From the NCBI GenBank assembly GCA_030146915.1, contig JASLAT010000035.1:1-39012 (forward strand): a stretch of 39,012 nucleotides of DNA, read 5' to 3'. The notes under the pieces are model-generated. The model saw only the letters and a list, made by a program, of their open reading frames with translations. It was not told the origin of the DNA and ran no database searches. A program made the translations under genes and the position numbers. Source of the stretch: Tissierellales bacterium (GTDB taxonomy: Bacteria > Bacillota > Clostridia > Tissierellales > Tissierellaceae). This document shows, piece after piece, positions 1-6,453 of the stretch (position 1 is its first letter; each line of letters begins with the position of its first letter).

Positions 1-141
1 ATTTCCCCCATTCCATCTTTATTTAATAAGATATCATTAGCTAGGTCTAACTCTTGATCTAAAACTCCACCTCTAACATATCCATTAGTTGTAATTTTAA
101 ATACTCTAGAATGTTTTCTTTTTCCAAATCCAGATGTGAAA
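1..141. repeat. Terminal direct repeat, left copy (circle overlap)
   Basis: Identical to 38872-39012. Joining the copies restores one uninterrupted terminase reading frame, so the unit sequence is a 38,871-bp circle. A repeat lying wholly inside a coding gene, with a length equal to a common assembler k-mer size, is better explained as contig-closure overlap than as a packaged terminal repeat. Confidence 0.95.
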
Positions 142-764
142 ACATTAATAGTGTCATAATTTTCATATTCGTGTATCTCATCAAAGACTAAACAAGCAGA
201 TCTCTTACCATCTTTAGTATTTGCATTAGAAGTATTATATTTTATATAACTATTTGTAGCTTTACATATAATTTGTTCTTTGGTTTTACTAAAGCCCTTC
301 TTCATTTTATTCCAATTATTTTCTAACATTGTAAATACATCATTAAAAGAAGTCTTAGCTTGATCTTCGTTGTTAGCTACAATATCAACATTATAACTTT
401 CAATACCATGGTTAGGAGTTGTTAAATACCATATTATTGGACTAATAAAACCATTCTTACCATTACCTCGACCCATTAAAATTAAAAATTCATCAAATAC
501 AACCATATCTAAAGACTTATAGTAACAATGGATTAATGCGAGTATTAACAATTGCCAGGGAATTAGAGTAATATTGAAATGATTTTCTATTATTCTTCTA
601 GCATCATAAATTTTCTCACTATCTATAAATACATCATCATTATTTAGTTTTAGTTCTATTAGATCCATGGCCAGTTTAATTTCTTTAGATGTCTTTATCT
701 CTTCTGTTCTAACTGCTTCTATATAAGAATCTATATATTCATGATATTTATAATTGGAAGTCAT
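1..764 (-). CDS. terL: Terminase large subunit, N-terminal part (continues at right edge)
   Basis: The large terminase ATPase/nuclease pumps phage DNA into the prohead. This segment encodes residues 1-254 of a 552-residue protein. The start is the ATG at 762-764, overlapping the end of terS. An ATPase domain is visible: IPWQ near residue 68-71, a Walker A-like GRGNGKN at 98-104, and a Walker B CLVFDE with the catalytic acidic pair at about 195-196. On the circle the frame continues at 38871 and ends at 37977. The total length is normal for HK97-type TerL. Within this linear window the gene is only artificially split; there is no frameshift at the join. Confidence 0.93.
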   Translation of the reverse strand, partial: MTSNYKYHEYIDSYIEAVRTEEIKTSKEIKLAMDLIELKLNNDDVFIDSEKIYDARRIIENHFNITLIPWQLLILALIHCYYKSLDMVVFDEFLILMGRGNGKNGFISPIIWYLTTPNHGIESYNVDIVANNEDQAKTSFNDVFTMLENNWNKMKKGFSKTKEQIICKATNSYIKYNTSNANTKDGKRSACLVFDEIHEYENYDTINVFTSGFGKRKHSRVFKITTNGYVRGGVLDQELDLANDILLNKDGMGE

Positions 765-1185
765 CTTCATCATCTTCTTCTAAATCTACAGGCTTTAAAC
801 TAAGGTCATTTAATATTCTAAGCATTTGTCCATTTACCTTATTTAGTTCTGAGACAGAATCATTTTTCTTCCATCCGTACTGATTAGCACCATTTTTATA
901 CATAACAGATACACCTTTTGTTCTGATATCATAAATTAGCTCACTTTTTATGTCCCAAAGAGCCATATAATCTAACACTAAATCTTTATAATGAGACTGT
1001 GTGGCTCCAATACTATCAAGTTGGTTATTAAGTTCTCTACGTATTCTATCTCTCTTATTCTTTCTTTGAGAATATCTCTCATCCCTATTGGAATTGGTAT
1101 CTACAACACTTTTAAGATAACTAAAATATTCTTCTAAAAGCTCTTTTTCTTTATCTATAGCATCTTGAATTTTATCTTGACTCAT
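748..1185 (-). CDS. terS: Terminase small subunit (probable)
   Basis: The 145-residue protein is encoded immediately upstream of terL and overlaps its start by 17 bases. Small terminases recognise the packaging site and load TerL. It is highly charged and largely helical, with a very acidic tail (EEDDEDD), as in P27-like small terminases; I see no definitive motif, so the call rests on size, position and overlap with terL. The ATG follows a G-rich stretch (GGGGGGTGTGG). The HNH gene lies just upstream, the usual order in cos-type Gram-positive phages. Confidence 0.78.
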   Translation of the reverse strand: MSQDKIQDAIDKEKELLEEYFSYLKSVVDTNSNRDERYSQRKNKRDRIRRELNNQLDSIGATQSHYKDLVLDYMALWDIKSELIYDIRTKGVSVMYKNGANQYGWKKNDSVSELNKVNGQMLRILNDLSLKPVDLEEDDEDDFQL

Positions 1186-1331
1186 ATATACACCACACCC
1201 CCCTACACCTCACGCGATAAAACTGAAAATCTGAAATGTCATCTGAGCTGCCGGTCTTAGAGATTTTTAAAAACCTGAAATATTTTACTGGGGGTATACT
1301 TAAATCTATAGAAATGTTTATATTATTTAAG
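1186..1331. other. Non-coding gap between HNH and terS; candidate cos region
   Basis: No gene is visible here. The stretch at 1190-1215 (CACCACACCCCCCTACACC followed by TCACGCG) is strikingly GC-rich for this genome, and a second GC-rich patch lies at 1244-1255. In cos-packaging phages that carry an HNH gene beside the terminases, the cohesive-end site lies in this interval. The exact nick sites cannot be read from sequence alone. Confidence 0.35.
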
Positions 1332-1622
1332 TTACCACCGTTCAGGTATCTTTACATTCACTTTGTTCTTTTCACTATACTCAAACCTTTTATGATAAAA
1401 GTTGTGGCAGCTTTTACATACTGTTATCAAATTACTATCTTCTAAAGCAAGTTCAGGATAATCTTCTAAGTGTTTTATATGATGTATTTCAAGTATCACA
1501 TCTTGATCTATAGTTAACTTGCCTAGCTTCTTACATCGTTGACATTCATAGTTATCTCTTTTTAATATATCTTCTCTCTTATTAATCCATGCTGCAGTCT
1601 TGTAAAATGATTTATTACTCAC
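1332..1622 (-). CDS. HNH endonuclease beside terminase
   Basis: This 96-residue protein has a complete HNH motif: CQRCKK at about residues 28-33, the EIHHIKHL histidine pair at about 45-52, and CKSCHNFYHKR at about 69-79. Such small HNH proteins are encoded next to the terminases and, in HK97-like phages, are needed with TerL for cos cleavage. The start is GTG at 1620-1622, overlapping the TGA of the preceding small gene (GTGA), which implies translational coupling. It is the second gene of the late operon as read here. Confidence 0.9.
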   Translation of the reverse strand: MSNKSFYKTAAWINKREDILKRDNYECQRCKKLGKLTIDQDVILEIHHIKHLEDYPELALEDSNLITVCKSCHNFYHKRFEYSEKNKVNVKIPERW

Positions 1623-1735
1623 TTCTCTGCTCTATCATTAAATCTTTTGAACTCTGCCCATATCCCTAACAGTAGTATTAACATGCTAGGAATTGTTATA
1701 TACATAGTTAATATTCTTCCAAAGTTATATAACAT
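1619..1735 (-). CDS. Small single-pass membrane protein
   Basis: The 38-residue ORF begins at ATG 1733-1735 behind GGAGTG with about 6 bases of spacing. An in-frame ATG at 1757-1759 sits directly on the U-run of the preceding terminator, so I rejected it. The protein is mostly one hydrophobic segment (MYITIPSMLILLLGIWAEF) with a basic tail. Its stop overlaps the GTG of the HNH gene, so it appears to lead the packaging-structural operon. I do not recognise the family. Confidence 0.6.
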   Translation of the reverse strand: MLYNFGRILTMYITIPSMLILLLGIWAEFKRFNDRAEK

Positions 1736-1760
1736 ACTAATCACTCCAAATCCAAACATA

Positions 1761-1784
1761 AAAAAAGCAGCTAATCTAGGCTGC
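1761..1784 (-). terminator. Intrinsic terminator after the zinc-ribbon gene
   Basis: On the minus strand GCAGC and GCTGC arms enclose an 8-base loop and are followed by a run of seven T. It separates the zinc-ribbon gene from the packaging genes. Confidence 0.75.
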
Positions 1785-1790
1785 ACTATC

Positions 1791-2081
1791 TTATTTTTTA
1801 TCTAACTTAAGTTCACTATATAATTTATCTGTTAGGTCCTCTAATTCTCGTTTAACTTTATAATACCTATTCTTATTTCTATTACTAGTTTTAGTTCTGT
1901 ATAGTCTTAATTTTTTCTGTACTTCTTTTCTTAATAATCTAGTCTTATTGTTCGTATACATAATGTTATAATCTTTTTTACAATTAGGACATCTCATATA
2001 TTCTTCTATAATGTCATCTTTGATTTTTCTCTTCTTAACTTCTATTTTAAACTCCTGAGAACATTTATCACATACTACCAT
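1791..2081 (-). CDS. Small zinc-ribbon protein
   Basis: This 96-residue basic protein has two Cys-x2-Cys knuckles (CDKC at residues 4-7 and CPNC at about 31-34), followed by a lysine/arginine-rich helical tail. The pattern predicts one zinc-ribbon with a nucleic-acid-binding tail. It has a good GGAGGG ribosome site. Transcription appears to start in the repeat-rich leader at 2100-2240 and to end at the terminator at 1761-1784. The position before the late genes would suit a transcription accessory factor, but that is only inference. Confidence 0.7.
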   Translation of the reverse strand: MVVCDKCSQEFKIEVKKRKIKDDIIEEYMRCPNCKKDYNIMYTNNKTRLLRKEVQKKLRLYRTKTSNRNKNRYYKVKRELEDLTDKLYSELKLDKK

Positions 2082-2096
2082 TTCTTCCCTCCTATA

Positions 2097-2240
2097 TCCG
2101 AGTGTATGATTTTAAATAATATCATACACTTATAAAATACTACTAAACTACTATATATCAATACTTGATTAGATTTTATAGTTTAGAGGTAACTTGAGTG
2201 TATAGTTTATGTATAGCTTTTAACACTTAGTGTATTGTAT
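2097..2240. promoter_or_regulatory. Repeat-rich leader with AGTGTAT motifs
   Basis: AGTGTAT occurs at 2101-2107, 2197-2203 and 2229-2235, and inverted (ATACACT) at 2124-2130. The first and inverted copies belong to a 10-bp hairpin or operator (AGTGTATGAT/ATCATACACT). The cluster lies just upstream of the 1791-2081 gene. It could be a binding array for a phage regulator such as the 4714-5139 product. No strong promoter stands out. Confidence 0.4.
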
Positions 2241-2256
2241 TGAGTTATATTCAGAA

Positions 2257-2490
2257 TTATCTTACTTTTATAATTCTACCTTTATGCCTTTTAAAAACAT
2301 CTCCTTCTTCCATAATCTTTTTTATTTCCTTTATACTCTCATATCTATTTGTTACCATAATATTTTTATGTTTACCATTGAAAGGACATGTTATATATTT
2401 ATCTTCTTTTATACTATGCTCTAATTCCTCTTCTATTAAGAAGAAGCTTTTCTTACATGTTTTACATTTATATTGTATTAGATCATTCAT
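2257..2490 (-). CDS. Small zinc-binding protein
   Basis: The 77-residue protein carries CKTCKK near residue 9 and a CPF-x-GKH segment near residue 35, a probable zinc-ribbon variant in which His may serve as a ligand. It ends with a basic tail (KRHKGRIIKVR). The start is ATG 2488-2490, about five bases after AAAGGTGG; an upstream GTG lies inside the ribosome site and is unlikely. The gene follows the terminator at 2520-2550. The function is not recognised; it resembles the neighbouring 1791-2081 protein in general layout. Confidence 0.65.
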   Translation of the reverse strand: MNDLIQYKCKTCKKSFFLIEEELEHSIKEDKYITCPFNGKHKNIMVTNRYESIKEIKKIMEEGDVFKRHKGRIIKVR

Positions 2491-2519
2491 TGATACCACC
2501 TTTCTTTTTTAGACAATAA

Positions 2520-2550
2520 AAAAAGCATCTATTTAATATAGATGCTTTTT
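2520..2550. terminator. Bidirectional intrinsic terminator
   Basis: A 13-bp perfect stem (AAAAAGCATCTAT/ATAGATGCTTTTT) has A/T runs on both sides. On the minus strand it closes the rexAB-like module. Confidence 0.88.
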
Positions 2551-2654
2551 AATTATTTTTCTTAGTTACTTATTTTAATTAAAGCCTAACTATTTGTTGT
2601 TTTAACTAATATATTTCTTTAATAAATCCCTCTATTTTATTATAAACATTATAC

Positions 2655-2885
2655 TTATAATACTACTGCTGATCTTGCTATTACTTCTTTTACTGCATCT
2701 TCATAGCATGTAGATTTACTAATCTTATTACCACCACCCTCAGCAGCATAATTACCATAAATACCATTTTTATCCCACATGACACTTATTATTATGGATC
2801 TACCATCATCGTAATTAAACTTAACCAAATCACCATTTTTTAGATTCTTCATCTTGTTTAAGTTTCTAGCATTATACTCGTACAT
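2655..2885 (-). CDS. Hypothetical protein, third gene of the rexAB-like module
   Basis: The 76-residue soluble protein has a strong ribosome site (AAGGAGGATTAAAATG). It contains NGDLVKFNYDDGRS and AAEGGGNKISKS, which look like a small beta-barrel, and no membrane segment. It is co-directional with, and 16 bases after, the four-helix membrane protein, and precedes the strong terminator at 2520-2550, so it is probably co-transcribed with those genes. No family is recognised. It could be an immunity or modulating partner of the module, but only the position suggests that. Confidence 0.68.
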   Translation of the reverse strand: MYEYNARNLNKMKNLKNGDLVKFNYDDGRSIIISVMWDKNGIYGNYAAEGGGNKISKSTCYEDAVKEVIARSAVVL

Positions 2886-2901
2886 TTTAATCCTCCTTAT
2901 A

Positions 2902-3342
2902 TTAAGGTCTAGTTTTTCGAATTTTTTGCATCAACTTTATAACTCCTATCATTCCTTTGATAAAAAATACAATAGAAATTAAAAATAATTTTTCTAGTAT
3001 ATAGAAAATACTATTCATTTTAAAATATATATTGAATACTAAAAAGATTGAACCAACTATAGATATGATACTACATAATATAGATATATACATGGTGTTA
3101 AAATAGTTATCTAAATATCCGTTTTCTTCCAGGTTTTTTATTCTTGGCTTATCTATAGATGAAATTAATATACTCATTCCTGTAAATAAAAAACCTACTA
3201 TCATTGAATTTACAGTGATAATATCCATTCTATTATCACTAGAAACATTTATATCTTTTTTGATACATATAAAAATTATAATGCTTATAAATAATAAAAT
3301 AATATTTAGTCTGTTTTTTCTAAAAAACTTTTTTTCTAACAT
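2902..3342 (-). CDS. Four-helix membrane protein, RexB-like in size and topology
   Basis: I start this 146-residue protein at ATG 3340-3342, about seven bases after AAAGGTGG; a GTG four codons upstream lies within the ribosome site. Four hydrophobic helices are visible: LNIILLFISIIIFICI, then a segment around ITVNSMIVGFLFTGMSILIS, then ISILCSIISIVGSIFLVF, then FLISIVFFIKGMIGVI. The ends are basic. Lambda RexB is a 144-residue four-helix inner-membrane ion channel encoded after rexA; the order and topology here match, but I see no convincing sequence identity. Neighbour spacing (about 20 bases after the 321-residue gene) supports an operon. Confidence 0.75.
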   Translation of the reverse strand: MLEKKFFRKNRLNIILLFISIIIFICIKKDINVSSDNRMDIITVNSMIVGFLFTGMSILISSIDKPRIKNLEENGYLDNYFNTMYISILCSIISIVGSIFLVFNIYFKMNSIFYILEKLFLISIVFFIKGMIGVIKLMQKIRKTRP

Positions 3343-3362
3343 TTTATCATCCACCTTTTATA

Positions 3363-4328
3363 CTAGGTAGTAATATCTTGTATAAACTTTAAAACTTCAT
3401 CCTTTTCTTCATAGTATGTTTCTAGTAATTTAGACTCTATTTCTTTCTCTCTATGTTCTTTTGGACCTTTAAAATGTTTAAAATTAACCTTTTTTATAAT
3501 TCTACTTTCAGCCAAATCGTACTCTTGAGCTGATTCACTATATTTATCCTTTGCAGAAACTACTATTTTATCTGATTCAATAAAGCCTTGCAAAAAATTA
3601 ACAATTTTCTTAGGATTAAATAAAGTTTCTTTTTTATTACCTATTGTATAAGTAGTTTTTTGTTTTAAGGTCATGTTAGGATTTAACGATAATTGTTCAA
3701 AGTCTTTTTCAGGTAAAGAAAGACCTCCATGTCCTAATGTTTTGCTATTAGGAGCAACGACCTCTACATCTACTTCTACTTTAGTGATAATATTTTTGTT
3801 TTTAATAGTAGCTATAACTTCTTTGTTTAAGACAGGCTTTATTGAAAGTCTTCTATTTTTTATTAAATTATCCATACAATAATCTTCATATAGTTTAGAT
3901 ACAAAGTGAATCCTTGGTGCATACTGTGTTGATAGAAAAACTATTATTCCTGTTTCTAAAAATAAATAAAAATGAGTAAATATTTCTAAGTTTTCACTTC
4001 TACCTAAAGGAATATCTTTTAATTCTTTTGTATCATTATCTCTAATCCCAATGTCAATATGATCTTTTTCTTTACCTATAGTTGCATATACATATTCTGC
4101 ATCAGTAATATTAGTATTAATATGTTCCTTATTTATATACTTACCTATTTTTCTAACTTCTAATATTATCTTAGGAGATTTATCAATAATTTCTATATAT
4201 TTTTTATTATTTAACATATTATGTATTTCTTTTCTTAATTCATTTGAATTTAATATATCTGTATACTCTGTATCTTTTGTATATTCCACTTCTTCTATGT
4301 ATGCTTGATAAAAATAAATTTTTTTCAT
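3363..4328 (-). CDS. Soluble 321-residue protein, possible RexA-type sensor
   Basis: The gene starts at ATG 4326-4328 with a TAGGAGGG site. It begins with a beta-strand-like FYQAYIEEVEY segment, is rich in charged residues, lacks membrane helices or a signal peptide, and ends in a Lys/Glu helical region. No catalytic motif is evident and I cannot assign a family. It has its own extended -10 promoter at 4348-4356, an upstream terminator at 4369-4403, and is followed by a four-helix membrane protein. This sensor-plus-channel layout is that of lambda RexA (279 residues)/RexB. Kiwa (KwaA/KwaB) is another soluble-plus-four-helix pair, but with the opposite gene order. Confidence 0.7.
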   Translation of the reverse strand: MKKIYFYQAYIEEVEYTKDTEYTDILNSNELRKEIHNMLNNKKYIEIIDKSPKIILEVRKIGKYINKEHINTNITDAEYVYATIGKEKDHIDIGIRDNDTKELKDIPLGRSENLEIFTHFYLFLETGIIVFLSTQYAPRIHFVSKLYEDYCMDNLIKNRRLSIKPVLNKEVIATIKNKNIITKVEVDVEVVAPNSKTLGHGGLSLPEKDFEQLSLNPNMTLKQKTTYTIGNKKETLFNPKKIVNFLQGFIESDKIVVSAKDKYSESAQEYDLAESRIIKKVNFKHFKGPKEHREKEIESKLLETYYEEKDEVLKFIQDITT

Positions 4329-4347
4329 AAATTCCCTCCTATAACAT

Positions 4348-4356
4348 ATTATACCA
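4348..4356 (-). promoter_or_regulatory. Extended -10 promoter of the rexAB-like module
   Basis: The minus strand reads TGG-TATAAT, a consensus extended -10 element, with no good -35. Start of transcription would fall near 4341, about 13 bases before the ATG at 4328. It lies directly downstream of a terminator, so the module is an independent transcription unit. Confidence 0.6.
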
Positions 4357-4368
4357 ATAATTTAAAAT

Positions 4369-4403
4369 AAAGCAGCAGCCTATTTTAAATAAGCTGCTGC
4401 TTT
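4369..4403 (-). terminator. Terminator upstream of the rexAB-like module
   Basis: An 11-bp perfect stem (AAAGCAGCAGC/GCTGCTGCTTT) is followed on the minus strand by an AT-rich TTTATTTT tract. It ends the transcript carrying the tRNA-like gene. Confidence 0.78.
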
Positions 4404-4444
4404 AAAGATCAAATATAATATATTAAAATTAGGAGGGATTTAAT

Positions 4445-4513
4445 TGGACAATATAGGATTTGAACCTATACCTTAGGATCTACATCCTAATGCTCTACTT
4501 AAGCTACTCATCC
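4445..4513 (-). tRNA. tRNA-like gene, irregular (anticodon possibly GTA)
   Basis: The minus strand shows an acceptor pairing (GGATGAG with ATTGTCC, six of seven positions including wobbles), U8-A9, a short D arm (GCTT-AAGTA-GAGC), an anticodon stem TTAGG/CCTAA, and a T arm ATAGG-TTCAAAT-CCTAT. Anomalies: the anticodon loop has 8 bases (ATGTAGAT), the D loop only 5, the variable region 3, and no CCA is encoded. If U33 is placed normally the anticodon is GTA (Tyr-like). It may be a functional unusual tRNA, a frameshift-type tRNA, or a decaying copy. A hairpin precedes it and a terminator follows it. Confidence 0.5.
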
Positions 4514-4515
4514 AT

Positions 4516-4533
4516 ACAGCCCTATAATAGGGC
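4516..4533. repeat. Hairpin upstream of the tRNA-like gene
   Basis: AGCCCTA and TAGGGCT form a 7-bp inverted repeat with a three-base loop ending three bases before the tRNA-like 5' end. It has no U-run on the minus strand, so a processing or regulatory structure is more likely than a terminator for that strand. Confidence 0.45.
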
Positions 4534-4713
4534 TAATTTAATTATTTAAAGGTGTTTATATATTGAACAGTAAATAAGTTAAGGATGTACTCATTTATGA
4601 GTAGGTCTTAATTGATAACTACTCATACTAATTTTAATTAATTAGAATTACCTTCAATAACATTTTATCACAGTTTTTTATTGAAATTGTAGGTTGTATG
4701 TAGGTTATATCTA
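4534..4713. promoter_or_regulatory. Intergenic region with ATGAGTA inverted repeat
   Basis: No gene is visible. TACTCAT-TT-ATGAGTA at about 4587-4602 is a perfect 7-bp inverted repeat. Further TACTCAT copies occur near 4618 and inside the tRNA-like 5' end. This resembles an operator cluster downstream of the late regulator gene. Confidence 0.35.
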
Positions 4714-5139
4714 CTACTTAGAATTGGCATATACTTCTCTAATATACTGATAAGAATAATTTAGTTCCTTTGATATCTGTAATAATGTTTTACCTTCAAT
4801 TTCTTTTTTATATACAACCTTATAATCTAATCTTTCAAGTTCCCTTAATTTTAAATTTAACCTGCTAATATGCTTATCTATTATTTCTAATTTAGTAGAA
4901 GCTGCTTCAATCTGTTCATTAACTCTATATAACTGTTCAGATAGCTGGTGCATAAATATATCCATATTCATTCTATTACCACCTTGAACGTAAGGCTCAC
5001 TATAATCAATTCCTTTTACTTCTCCTGGTCCTTTAATTTGACTTAATATAATTCTCTTTGTATCTTCAAATGCTTCTAATATATTTTTATTAATCTGTCT
5101 GATTTTCAATAGATCTTTATAACTCTTTATTTCATTCAT
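4714..5139 (-). CDS. Sigma-region-4-like late transcription regulator
   Basis: The 141-residue protein is helical and coiled for its first 95 residues. It ends in a helix-turn-helix resembling sigma-70 region 4 (TLLQISKELNYSYQYIREV at about 119-137). Proteins of this size and layout (ArpU/RinA-type and sigma-like regulators) are encoded at the end of the early region of Firmicutes phages and activate late genes. Here it is the last gene of the early operon, upstream of the terminase region, in the expected place. The exact family is uncertain; it lacks sigma region 2, so it would act as an activator rather than a complete sigma factor. Confidence 0.72.
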   Translation of the reverse strand: MNEIKSYKDLLKIRQINKNILEAFEDTKRIILSQIKGPGEVKGIDYSEPYVQGGNRMNMDIFMHQLSEQLYRVNEQIEAASTKLEIIDKHISRLNLKLRELERLDYKVVYKKEIEGKTLLQISKELNYSYQYIREVYANSK

Positions 5140-5148
5140 TGAAGCCTC

Positions 5149-5850
5149 CTATGATATTTCATCGCTTTTTAAGTTTAATTTCTTTAGTCCTTCTTTATCT
5201 AACTTTATTCCATAAACCTTATATTTTTTAAATATATAATATTCTCCCTGATCATGTACCTTATTGTGCCACTCTCTACTTAATGCTATTAACTCTAGAC
5301 CACTATGACTTATCTTATATCGATTTCTTCCCATTCCTACCCTTGAATAGTTTACATGATGAATATCTGCTCCTTTTCTTCCAGTTATAGCACATGTCCT
5401 TGTAATTAAGCATCTATATAAATAAGCATCTATTTCTTCTGTTCTATTAACTGCTAAATCTAGTAAAGGAACTTCCCACTCAATTGCAAAGTCTATCAAG
5501 TATGTTATAAACTCCCTTGCTATTAATACACTAGCTGCATTATCCTTTCTTCTACTTAAGGAGAAGGTATCTATATCCCTCTCCTTGCAAAATTCCTCCA
5601 CCAATATATCTTTGAGTTCAATACTGCTCATCCATCCTTGATAGTTTGCTATATCATCTATAGTGGCCCATATCTTTTTTCTCTGTTCTGTTGTTATTCT
5701 TCTTCTATCATCTACAAATAACTCTGAGTCAAAAGCTGCACTACTAGCATATTTTAATATTTCATCTTTAACCTTATCTTCAATCTGTAGTATGACATAA
5801 GTTCCACTATCTGTTTCTTCTACTTTTCTTATCTTTGAATAGTATTGCAA
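5149..5850 (-). CDS. Putative HNHc-type nuclease
   Basis: The 233-residue protein has a C-terminal HNH-like region: CAITGRKGADIHHVN near residue 152, then LIALSREWHNKVHDQGE near 187-203. The N-terminal two thirds is helical and charged. Phage proteins with this layout (Pfam putative HNHc nuclease group) sit in replication modules, where a role in processing recombination or replication intermediates is presumed. The start is TTG at 5848-5850, five bases after GGTG, adjacent to the stop of the preceding 46-residue ORF. The family assignment is from the motif pattern only. Confidence 0.68.
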   Translation of the reverse strand: MQYYSKIRKVEETDSGTYVILQIEDKVKDEILKYASSAAFDSELFVDDRRRITTEQRKKIWATIDDIANYQGWMSSIELKDILVEEFCKERDIDTFSLSRRKDNAASVLIAREFITYLIDFAIEWEVPLLDLAVNRTEEIDAYLYRCLITRTCAITGRKGADIHHVNYSRVGMGRNRYKISHSGLELIALSREWHNKVHDQGEYYIFKKYKVYGIKLDKEGLKKLNLKSDEIS

Positions 5851-5858
5851 TATATCAC

Positions 5859-5999
5859 CTATTTTTTAATCTTTTCGTCTCCTAGTATTTCTTCTATAAA
5901 TCCTATTGCATTAGATCTTTTATTTTCTGTTGGAAATTCTATTTCTAGTTCATCTAAAACTACATCTAATATTCTTATTGCTACATCTTCATCACTCAT
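5859..5999 (-). CDS. Small acidic hypothetical protein
   Basis: The 46-residue ORF from ATG 5997-5999 encodes an acidic helical peptide (MSDEDVAIRILDVVLDELE at the start, IKK at the end). A weak AAAGG site lies upstream. It fills the gap between the DUF1599 gene and the nuclease gene and its stop lies within the nuclease ribosome-site region, which favours a real coupled gene. No family is recognised. Confidence 0.55.
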   Translation of the reverse strand: MSDEDVAIRILDVVLDELEIEFPTENKRSNAIGFIEEILGDEKIKK

Positions 6000-6026
6000 C
6001 TTTATACTTTTACCTTTATCTTCTAA

Positions 6027-6278
6027 CTAAATTAAAGTCATTATTGAATAATTAGCTAAATCCATAAGAGTATCATTTATAGTTTCATCACCTACACGCT
6101 GCTCCTTAGTTGTTAAGTTTTGCAGCCTATTAACTTTATCTGTTATCCTTGTTACTGCAGATACTATTCCTAACTTACTAAAAGTTTCACTAAAACTATC
6201 TCCGTAATCATGGTTTTTCGAGTCATATATTTGATTTAATTTATTACATATTTCATTATGCTTTTTTATTTTATCCAT
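6027..6278 (-). CDS. DUF1599-type protein (nucleotide-modification-associated)
   Basis: The 83-residue protein contains the hallmark KNHDYGDSFSETFSKLG near residues 20-36 and RITDKVNRLQNL, ending with DTLMDLANYSIMTLI. This matches the DUF1599/Nmad1-type domain found in phages, which is related to helical pyrophosphohydrolase-like folds and proposed to act in nucleotide or modified-base metabolism. I use ATG 6276-6278, six bases after AGGAGG, rather than an ATG nine codons earlier without a site. The neighbouring dUTPase fits a nucleotide-pool function. Confidence 0.8.
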   Translation of the reverse strand: MDKIKKHNEICNKLNQIYDSKNHDYGDSFSETFSKLGIVSAVTRITDKVNRLQNLTTKEQRVGDETINDTLMDLANYSIMTLI

Positions 6279-6288
6279 TTTAAACCTC

Positions 6289-6453
6289 CTATCTAAATAT
6301 TTCATTTACAATATCATGAGCATCTAAGAATCTATATCCCTTTACTGATAGAAGATCATATGCTTTATCTATTTTTTCTGTATTTGCTAATTTATCATTA
6401 TTTTTTATTATCATAAGACTTTTATATATTTTCTTATCTTCCAGTACTTCCAA
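6289..6453 (-). CDS. Small hypothetical protein overlapping dut
   Basis: A 54-codon ORF runs from TTG 6451-6453, inside the 3' end of dut, to TAG at 6289-6291. A GAGG site lies upstream. The peptide is basic and helical with KAYDLLSVKGYRFLDAHDIV in its second half. An internal ATG would give a 39-residue version but has no ribosome site. It fits the tightly packed operon; the function is unknown. Confidence 0.5.
   Translation of the reverse strand: MEVLEDKKIYKSLMIIKNNDKLANTEKIDKAYDLLSVKGYRFLDAHDIVNEIFR

Noticed and set aside
1..141. The 141-base repeat as genuine phage terminal redundancy
   Set aside because: It lies wholly within terL, restores the gene when collapsed, and has a typical assembler overlap length.
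1236..1445. Plus-strand ORF of 69 codons
   Set aside because: It is opposite the HNH gene and the terS leader, has no ribosome site and reads as antisense low-complexity sequence.
2230..2512. Two plus-strand ORFs
   Set aside because: They are mirror images of the minus-strand zinc-binding gene, which has a ribosome site and Cys motifs.
2902..4328. Firm assignment of the two-gene module as Kiwa
   Set aside because: The gene order is opposite to kwaA-kwaB and no family-specific sequence is recognised; RexAB-like layout fits better but is also unproven.
4445..4513. tRNA-like sequence as an attP integration site
   Set aside because: No integrase is encoded on the circle and the sequence covers a whole tRNA rather than a 3' fragment.
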